A DNA stretch of 10,761 bases from JAULZV01 sp964401885 (GTDB lineage Bacteria; Patescibacteriota; Minisyncoccia; Phycocordibacterales; JAACPR01): positions 1 to 10,761 of the forward strand of contig CAYOAC010000025.1 of the NCBI GenBank assembly GCA_964401885.1, in the 5' to 3' direction. Shown here one piece after another: positions 6,385 through 10,761 of this stretch. The notes below the pieces were generated by a model. It did not search any database and had not been told where the DNA came from. It saw only the letters and a list, made by a program, of their open reading frames with translations. The stretch's first letter is position 1. The number at the start of each line of letters is the position of its first letter. Made by a program: the position numbers and the translations under genes.

Positions 6385-7444
6385 CTTCTTTTTCAATTAG
6401 CACATCATGGAATTTTTCCATATTTTCAAGAATAATCCCAGTTCCTCTTGCGACTGCTGTTAATGGTTCATGGGCAACATAAACAGGTATGTCTAATTCT
6501 TCATTAAGTAATTCTGCAAGACCTTTGATCAAAGCTCCACCACCAGTAAGATGTATACCTCTTTTCATAATATCGGCTAATATTTCAGGTGGTGTTGATT
6601 CGAGAACTTCTTTGGTTGCTTCTATCAAAGAAGAAATAGAATGGGCAATAGCTTCTCGTATATCAGAATCGGTAAGAATAACTTCACGAGGTAGACCAGT
6701 TACAAGATCTCTTCCTCTAATAGCTGCTTCTAATGATTCTTTTTGAGGAGTTACACTCCCTATTTCTATTTTTACATCTTCAGCAGTTTTTTCTCCAATC
6801 AAAATTTTAAATTCATTGCGAACATAACCCATGATATCTTCGTTCAATTTATCACCTGCAATTTTTAAATTTTTTGATCGAACAATTCCTCCAAGAGAAA
6901 TAACTGCAATGTCAGAAGTTCCACCACCTATGTCAATAATCATATTACCAATAGGTTCATGAACAGGAAGTTTTATACCTATAGCTGCAGCCATCGGCTC
7001 TTCCACAATATGAACTTCTCTTGCACCTGCATTATAGGTCGCATCTCTAACAGCTCTAGATTCAACGTTTGTAATTCCAGAAGGAACGCCTACAACAACT
7101 CTCGGTCCAAAATAACTTTTACTATCTTTTTGAGCCCGACTCATAAGATAACTTATCATCTCCTCCGTAACCTCAAAATCAGAAATGACCCCATCAACAA
7201 GTGGCCTAATGGCAGTTATGTGACCAGGTGTCCTACCAAGCATTCTCTTGGCCTCATGACCAACAGCAACAACTTGTCCTGTTTTTTGATTAAGTGCCAC
7301 AACTGAAGGTTCATTAACAATTACACCCTTTTTAGGCACATAAACAAGCGTATTGGCAGTACCAAGATCAATACCTAAGTCCCCTGAAAACAGTGAGTTA
7401 AAATTCTTTATTTTTTTCAATAAGTTAATTACAATCTTTTTCAT
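6362..7444 (-). CDS. mreB: actin-like rod shape-determining protein MreB
   Basis: ATP-dependent filament protein that orients cell-wall synthesis beneath the cytoplasmic membrane. 360 aa. Actin-fold motifs are intact: phosphate-1 DLGTANT at 26-32, VEEPMAAAIG at 147-156 with the glutamates used in ATP hydrolysis, phosphate-2 DIGGGTSD at 171-178, and the adenosine motif LTGGGALIKGL at 299-309. About 22 residues precede the fold, roughly ten more than in E. coli; this stretch (MKKIVINLLKKIKNFNSLFS) looks like a basic amphipathic helix suited to membrane binding. The start is ATG at 7444 with AAAGGG about 5 nt upstream, one of the few Shine-Dalgarno-like sites here. The stop is TAG. It lies 15 nt after proS and starts the mre block. 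Confidence 0.98.
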   Translation of the reverse strand: MKKIVINLLKKIKNFNSLFSGDLGIDLGTANTLVYVPKKGVIVNEPSVVALNQKTGQVVAVGHEAKRMLGRTPGHITAIRPLVDGVISDFEVTEEMISYLMSRAQKDSKSYFGPRVVVGVPSGITNVESRAVRDATYNAGAREVHIVEEPMAAAIGIKLPVHEPIGNMIIDIGGGTSDIAVISLGGIVRSKNLKIAGDKLNEDIMGYVRNEFKILIGEKTAEDVKIEIGSVTPQKESLEAAIRGRDLVTGLPREVILTDSDIREAIAHSISSLIEATKEVLESTPPEILADIMKRGIHLTGGGALIKGLAELLNEELDIPVYVAHEPLTAVARGTGIILENMEKFHDVLIEKEDDLPPKK

Positions 7445-7459
7445 TTTTACCCTTTAATA

Positions 7460-8713
7460 TTAGTCCTTGAGATCTCCTTCAACAATATCAAAAAAGGTCT
7501 TATAAGTCACTTGCTTGGTTTTTCTATCTTTTATTTCAAATTTACCTTCAAGTAAACCTCTTTTACTTACTATAATTTGAGTTGGTATGCCTAGCATGTC
7601 AGACACAGAAAGTTTTTCACCTGGTTGGCCTTTTTTATCGTAAATAAGTACACTCACTCCATTTTTGGACATAGATGTATACAATTTTTCGGCTTCTTCT
7701 TGAACTTCTTTATCATCTTGCAAAGGAATAATTATAAATTGAAAAGGAGAAACTTCTTTAGGCCAAACTAATCCAGATTCATCTGAATATAATTCAGCGA
7801 TCGTAGCCATAAGACGACCAATTCCTATGCCATATGAACCCATCCATACTGATTGTTTTTTATTTTTTTCATCTGTATAAGAAAGTTCTAATGCATCAGA
7901 AAATCTTGTTCCAAGATTAAATATATTTCCAATTTCGATAGATTTTTTTTCTAAAACTTTTTTGGAATCTATATCAAATTCTTTACAAATTTCATCTGAA
8001 AAAAGTTCTTTATTGATAGCAATTTTCTTTTTTTCATCTACATAAACAATATCTTCTCCAGCATCTGAAATCGCTTGAAATTCAACTGAATATTTTGAGA
8101 AAACTCCACCACCAGCATATGTAGTATAAACATAATCTCCAATTCCTAATTCGTTAAAAATTTTGATATATGCTTGTTTTGCTTTTTCAAAAAAAGTAGT
8201 TTGATCTTTTTCCGTTTTACAATAAGAATATAAATCTTTCATTTCAAATTCTCTTCCTCTCATTAAACCAGATTTGGCACGAAGTTCATTTCTGAATTTA
8301 TTTTGAAATTGATAAACGTAAACAGGTAAATCAGAATAAGAATTAATATGTTGTTTTAACATAGCGGTAATAGCCTCTTCGTGAGTAAAACCCAATCCTA
8401 ATTCAGTATTATTTTTGAGTTTTGTTTTGAACCAATTATCTACAACCTCATCATCCCAACGATTTGTTGCTTTCCAAATTTCAGGATTTTGAAGTGCCGA
8501 CATATGAATTTCTTGACCACCAAGAAGATTCATATGTTTTCTAATAACAGATTTTATTTTTTCACTTACAATTAAACCGAAAGGTAAAAGAGAATAAACT
8601 CCCGCCATTTCTTTGTGAGCATAACCTGCCATTGTTAATAATTGGGCATTTCTAGATGTTTCATCTTTTGGAAAATCCTTTTTTACTTTTGAAAAATTTT
8701 GTGAGAGTTTCAT
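7460..8713 (-). CDS. proS: prolyl-tRNA synthetase, short form without editing insert
   Basis: Attaches proline to tRNA-Pro. 417 aa. The class II core shows GFTHEEAITAML at 108-119, motif 2 around 136-160 (FQNKFRNELRAKSGLMRGREFEMKD within it), and motif 3 around 289-303 (SVWMGSYGIGIGRLMA). A C-terminal anticodon-binding domain spans about 325-417. E. coli-type ProRS has about 570 aa, with an editing (INS) domain of about 180 residues between motifs 2 and 3. Here that interval is only about 130 residues, so INS is missing, as in mitochondrial and alphaproteobacterial short forms. Mischarged Ala-tRNA-Pro would then need a separate deacylase, not seen in this window. The start is ATG at 8713, 9 nt after rseP; the stop is TAA. 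Confidence 0.96.
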   Translation of the reverse strand: MKLSQNFSKVKKDFPKDETSRNAQLLTMAGYAHKEMAGVYSLLPFGLIVSEKIKSVIRKHMNLLGGQEIHMSALQNPEIWKATNRWDDEVVDNWFKTKLKNNTELGLGFTHEEAITAMLKQHINSYSDLPVYVYQFQNKFRNELRAKSGLMRGREFEMKDLYSYCKTEKDQTTFFEKAKQAYIKIFNELGIGDYVYTTYAGGGVFSKYSVEFQAISDAGEDIVYVDEKKKIAINKELFSDEICKEFDIDSKKVLEKKSIEIGNIFNLGTRFSDALELSYTDEKNKKQSVWMGSYGIGIGRLMATIAELYSDESGLVWPKEVSPFQFIIIPLQDDKEVQEEAEKLYTSMSKNGVSVLIYDKKGQPGEKLSVSDMLGIPTQIIVSKRGLLEGKFEIKDRKTKQVTYKTFFDIVEGDLKD

Positions 8714-8722
8714 ATTATTTAA

Positions 8723-9796
8723 TTAAAACAAATTTTTAATATCGTGAAATGTTAATAAGATCATAAGACCTATTAATAAAAAGAAACCCACAGTGTTTAT
8801 TATTGCCACCTTATTATAGTTCAAATCTTTTCTCCTAATAGCCTCTATCAACACAACAACTAGCCGACCTCCATCAAGAGCAGGAAACGGCAACAAGTTA
8901 AGAACCGCTAAGTTTATAGAGATAATAGCAGTCAACAAAAGAACAGAATTAAGACCGTTTTCAGCAGCTTTTCCAACCAATCCCACTATTCCAACCGGAC
9001 CAGCAACCTCTTTAAAGTTTGCATTACCTGTAAATAATTTACCGAAGAAATCAAATAGTCCAATAGCTGTTAATTTTGTCATATGAACAGTCGCAAGAGC
9101 GGCATAACCAGTAGCTTTTATTGGACCCTCTTTAACAAATACACGATTAGATAAAGAGAAACCAAATTTTGTATCAGGAGAATCAGGATTCAAAACAACC
9201 TGTCTCGTAATGTTATTTGTATTTTGAACCAATATTGTTGTCTTGTTTTTATTTTCTGCATATAATTTTTCTAACATCAAATTATTTTCTGTAGTCACCT
9301 CAGAACCTTCCACTTGAACCGATTTTACTATGTCTCCTTCTTTAATCCCTGCTTTTTCTACAATAGATCCTTCTGTAACATATTCAATCAAAACACCTTG
9401 TTTCTCAGGAACAAAAGGAACAAGAGTAGAACTAAATTCAGAACCCTTAACAAATAAAATTATAAAGATTACAAAAGCAAGAATAATATTAAAAACAACA
9501 CCAGCAACTAGAACTGCTGCTTGAATTATTTTTGGTTTATTAATCATACTGTCCTTTGCAGACTTTTCGGAAGCTCCTTCTTCAGGATTTTCACCAAATA
9601 TTTTTACATAACCACCGAAAGGAATAAGATTCAAAGCATATCTTGTGCCACCTTTTTTAAAAGAAAAAATTCTAGGCGGAAAACCTATAGCAAATTCATC
9701 TACACGTATTCCTGATTTTTTGGCAACAAGAAAATGTCCCAATTCATGAATAAAAATAAGCAAACTTAAAACGATAATGAAAATAATGATGGACAT
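8723..9796 (-). CDS. rseP: RseP-type site-2 zinc metalloprotease
   Basis: Membrane-embedded S2P-family protease that cuts transmembrane segments of regulatory proteins, classically anti-sigma factors. 357 aa. The zinc motif HELGH lies at 17-21 in the first helix, followed by the family-typical GFPPRIFSFKKGGTRYALN (38-56) and PFGGYVKIFGE (59-69). One PDZ domain is visible at about 130-205, against two in E. coli RseP. The third metal ligand is in NLLPFPALDGGR at 300-311 (D308). Four membrane segments are likely: about 2-22, 92-115, 283-303 and 331-350. The start is ATG at 9796, only 2 nt after the frr stop, without a Shine-Dalgarno, so reinitiation after frr is likely. The stop is TAA. The substrate is unknown; no sigma/anti-sigma pair is in the window. 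Confidence 0.95.
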   Translation of the reverse strand: MSIIIFIIVLSLLIFIHELGHFLVAKKSGIRVDEFAIGFPPRIFSFKKGGTRYALNLIPFGGYVKIFGENPEEGASEKSAKDSMINKPKIIQAAVLVAGVVFNIILAFVIFIILFVKGSEFSSTLVPFVPEKQGVLIEYVTEGSIVEKAGIKEGDIVKSVQVEGSEVTTENNLMLEKLYAENKNKTTILVQNTNNITRQVVLNPDSPDTKFGFSLSNRVFVKEGPIKATGYAALATVHMTKLTAIGLFDFFGKLFTGNANFKEVAGPVGIVGLVGKAAENGLNSVLLLTAIISINLAVLNLLPFPALDGGRLVVVLIEAIRRKDLNYNKVAIINTVGFFLLIGLMILLTFHDIKNLF

Positions 9797-9798
9797 AT

Positions 9799-10353
9799 TT
9801 ATTGTGTAGTAATTTCTTTTTCTTTTAATGAACCCAACACATCAAAATCAATAACTGTTCCATCAATAATTTTTTGTACTTCATCTTTTTGACGTTTCAA
9901 ATCATCTTCTGAAACAGAGTTGTCTTTTGCAAATTGATCTAGTTTTTTGATGGTATCACCCCGTTCTGTTCTAATTGAAACTTTTGCTTCTTCAACTTTT
10001 TTGTAACCTGACTTAACAAGATTCATTCTAGTTTCTGTTGTTAAATCTGGGAATATAACTCTAACATCGATTCCATTTGTAGTTACTGATAATCCTAGGT
10101 CAGCTTTTAAAATAGCTTGCTGAAGAGTATTTACAACAGATTTATCCCAAGGAGTAAGACGAATAGTCTTTGCATCTTCTACATTAATAGTTGCAATCTG
10201 ATTTATTGGGGACCATGCACCGTATGCTTCTACGGCAACACCATCCAATATAGTAACTGTTGCTCTACCGGTTCTAAGAGTTGATAATTCTTTAATTAAC
10301 CATTGTTTTATTTCCTCAGTCTTTGTTTTGAGGTTTTTAATTATTTCTTGCAT
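9799..10353 (-). CDS. frr: ribosome recycling factor
   Basis: Splits post-termination ribosomes together with EF-G. From ATG 10353 the protein has 184 aa, matching the family (185 in E. coli). The frame also has a GTG nine codons upstream at 10380, giving 193 aa, but that start has no Shine-Dalgarno and would make an atypical N-terminus. Domain I helices are at both ends, with the hallmark LSTLRTGRATVTILDGVAVE at about 20-39. Family-typical segments follow: VEDAKTIRLTPWDKS, KADLGLSVTTNGIDVRV and the FPDLTTETRMNLVK block. The acidic-basic C-terminal helix ends the protein. The stop is TAA, 2 nt before rseP. It is the first gene of the right-hand cluster, and its upstream region is unusually structured. 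Confidence 0.96.
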   Translation of the reverse strand: MQEIIKNLKTKTEEIKQWLIKELSTLRTGRATVTILDGVAVEAYGAWSPINQIATINVEDAKTIRLTPWDKSVVNTLQQAILKADLGLSVTTNGIDVRVIFPDLTTETRMNLVKSGYKKVEEAKVSIRTERGDTIKKLDQFAKDNSVSEDDLKRQKDEVQKIIDGTVIDFDVLGSLKEKEITTQ

Positions 10354-10424
10354 ATATTCTGATTTTACATTAAAAATCACTAAAAAACAAAGGCTTTTAT
10401 ATTGTGAAATACTGAATTAAAATA

Positions 10425-10483
10425 GCCTGTCACAGTCTTCGATTGTCTTACCCCCCGGTTAGACATCTTTCACTATGACAGGC
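10425..10483 (-). promoter_or_regulatory. attenuator-like hairpin upstream of frr
   Basis: In minus-strand RNA GCCTGTCATAGT (10483-10472) pairs with ACTGTGACAGGC (10436-10425) over 12 bp with one U-G wobble; on the plus strand that pair is a C/A mismatch. Inside lies a second stem, GTCTAACC-GGGG-GGTAAGAC (10463-10444), with one A/A mismatch. The outer stem is followed by TATTTTAATT, a modest U-rich run, so it may act as a leaky terminator or attenuator about 70 nt before the frr ATG. Confidence 0.55.
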
Positions 10484-10486
10484 CAT
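10448..10486 (-). CDS. possible 12-codon leader peptide
   Basis: ATG at 10486 to TAA at 10448 encodes MACHSERCLTGG. AGGAG (10500-10496) lies 9 nt upstream and a further AAGGG 4 nt upstream; this is the clearest Shine-Dalgarno in the window, while most real genes here have none. An in-frame ATG at 10510 would extend it to 20 residues. Codons 2-5 form the 5' arm of the outer hairpin and the stop lies in the inner one, so ribosomes on it would disrupt the hairpin. Two of twelve codons are Cys. There is no proof of translation; such a short frame could be chance. Confidence 0.4.
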   Translation of the reverse strand: MACHSERCLTGG

Positions 10487-10505
10487 GCTTCCCTTCTCCT
10501 TAGGA

Positions 10506-10521
10506 AACATATTAATATGTT
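10506..10521. repeat. 16-bp perfect palindrome
   Basis: AACATATTAATATGTT is its own reverse complement. It lies directly upstream, in the minus-strand sense, of the Shine-Dalgarno of the mini-ORF. It could be an operator or simply AT-rich chance. Confidence 0.4.
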
Positions 10522-10610
10522 ATTCCTTTTTTTAAAAAAGTAAAAGGATTTGTGTGTATTAAATCAAAAAATAGATAAGAATGTATCTTCTCTCTCACTT
10601 AGGCTCGACA

Positions 10611-10630
10611 TATTTTGATTTATCAAAATA
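10611..10630. repeat. 20-bp inverted repeat, operator-like
   Basis: TATTTTGAT and ATCAAAATA are perfect 9-bp inverted arms with a 2-bp TT spacer. This fits either a dimeric DNA-binding site or a very weak RNA hairpin. A partial half-site (AAATCAAAA) recurs at 10561-10569. Confidence 0.4.
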
Positions 10631-10657
10631 GAAGTACTCTTGTGATGCAACTTAACA

Positions 10658-10742
10658 AAATCATGCTACTTCATTTTTTTCTGGAGACTGGGTGCCGTAA
10701 TCGGCGGGTCCCACGACAGAAAAAAATGAAATAGCATGATTT
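10658..10742 (-). other. 85-nt near-perfect hairpin
   Basis: Arms of 26 nt (10658-10683 and 10717-10742) are complementary at 25 positions. The 26th is a U-G wobble in minus-strand RNA but a C/A mismatch in plus-strand RNA. The 33-nt apical part is GC-rich and folds again: GCCG-ATTA-CGGC inside TGGG/CCCA. In the minus-strand sense the stem ends ATTT and is followed by TGTTAAG, too poor a U-run for a strong terminator. It might be a structured RNA, a processing site after an upstream gene outside the window, or a REP/MITE-like element. Confidence 0.6.
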
Positions 10743-10761
10743 GGTAAAGGTCTGCAGAATC

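Larger units (their letters stand above)
10354..10761. other. structured intergenic region upstream of frr, no long gene seen
   Basis: About 400 bp with no substantial reading frame on either strand. It holds, in minus-strand order from the window edge: an 85-nt hairpin (10742-10658), a 20-bp palindrome (10630-10611), a pyrimidine/AT-rich stretch, a 16-bp palindrome (10521-10506), a strong Shine-Dalgarno with a 12-codon frame (10486-10448), and a second hairpin (10483-10425). I see no tRNA, no rRNA and no RNA family I can name. No convincing promoter was found. Confidence 0.6.

Noticed and set aside
6385..6396. mreC starting at TTG 6396
   Set aside because: The ATG four codons later is a stronger start codon and only four basic residues are lost.
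10354..10380. frr starting at GTG 10380 (193 aa)
   Set aside because: The ATG at 10353 gives the family length of 184-185 aa and the normal N-terminus; the upstream GTG has no ribosome site.
10396..10424. Promoter for frr with TATAAA as -10
   Set aside because: The only -35 at a fitting distance is TATTTT, and the surrounding DNA is AT-rich; the match is no better than chance.
10658..10761. Retron or CRISPR element at the right edge
   Set aside because: There is one hairpin, no repeat-spacer pattern, and no reverse transcriptase or Cas gene in the window; naming a system would be guesswork.

Overview
The window is low-GC bacterial chromosome, most likely from a Patescibacteria/CPR organism (Parcubacteria-like). 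I infer this from the reduced housekeeping genes (265-aa MreC, 85-aa MreD-position protein, ProRS without an editing insert), the contracted frr-rseP-proS block, and the near absence of Shine-Dalgarno sites. TAA, TAG and TGA all end recognisable or terminator-flanked genes (mreB and mreC end in TAG; the plus-strand gene ends in TGA just before a terminator), so the code is the standard bacterial one and not the UGA=Gly code of SR1/Gracilibacteria.

Right part, minus strand, 10353 down to 3653: one long co-directional cluster frr - rseP - proS - mreB - mreC - mreD-like - mrdA. It links ribosome recycling, a membrane site-2 protease, prolyl-tRNA charging and the cell-elongation machinery (MreB filament, MreC/MreD scaffold, PBP2 transpeptidase). 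Gaps are tiny or negative, so it probably works as an operon. Upstream of frr (10354-10761) no long gene is visible, but the stretch is rich in structure. It holds a 12-codon mini-ORF with the best Shine-Dalgarno of the window, whose coding sequence forms the 5' arm of a hairpin followed by a short U-rich run (an attenuator-like layout), and an 85-nt near-perfect hairpin near the window edge. Both hairpins pair better in minus-strand RNA, the strand of frr.

Middle, about 2056-3645: a small islet of unrecognised genes bounded by two intrinsic terminators and lying between mrdA and greA. Two tiny minus-strand genes overlap by ATGA (2384-2387); the second is cut by an in-frame amber codon after ten residues, and the two products align without gaps as weak paralogues. 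Divergent from them is a 263-aa protein with two membrane helices. A perfect 11-bp inverted repeat sits between the two transcription units and next to both predicted -35 boxes.

Left part, minus strand: greA and lysS, transcribed from a good promoter just upstream of greA, with a possible leaderless promoter directly in front of lysS.

The most interesting items are the leader region before frr and the amber-interrupted tandem pair with its shared operator-like repeat. The housekeeping genes are otherwise ordinary.
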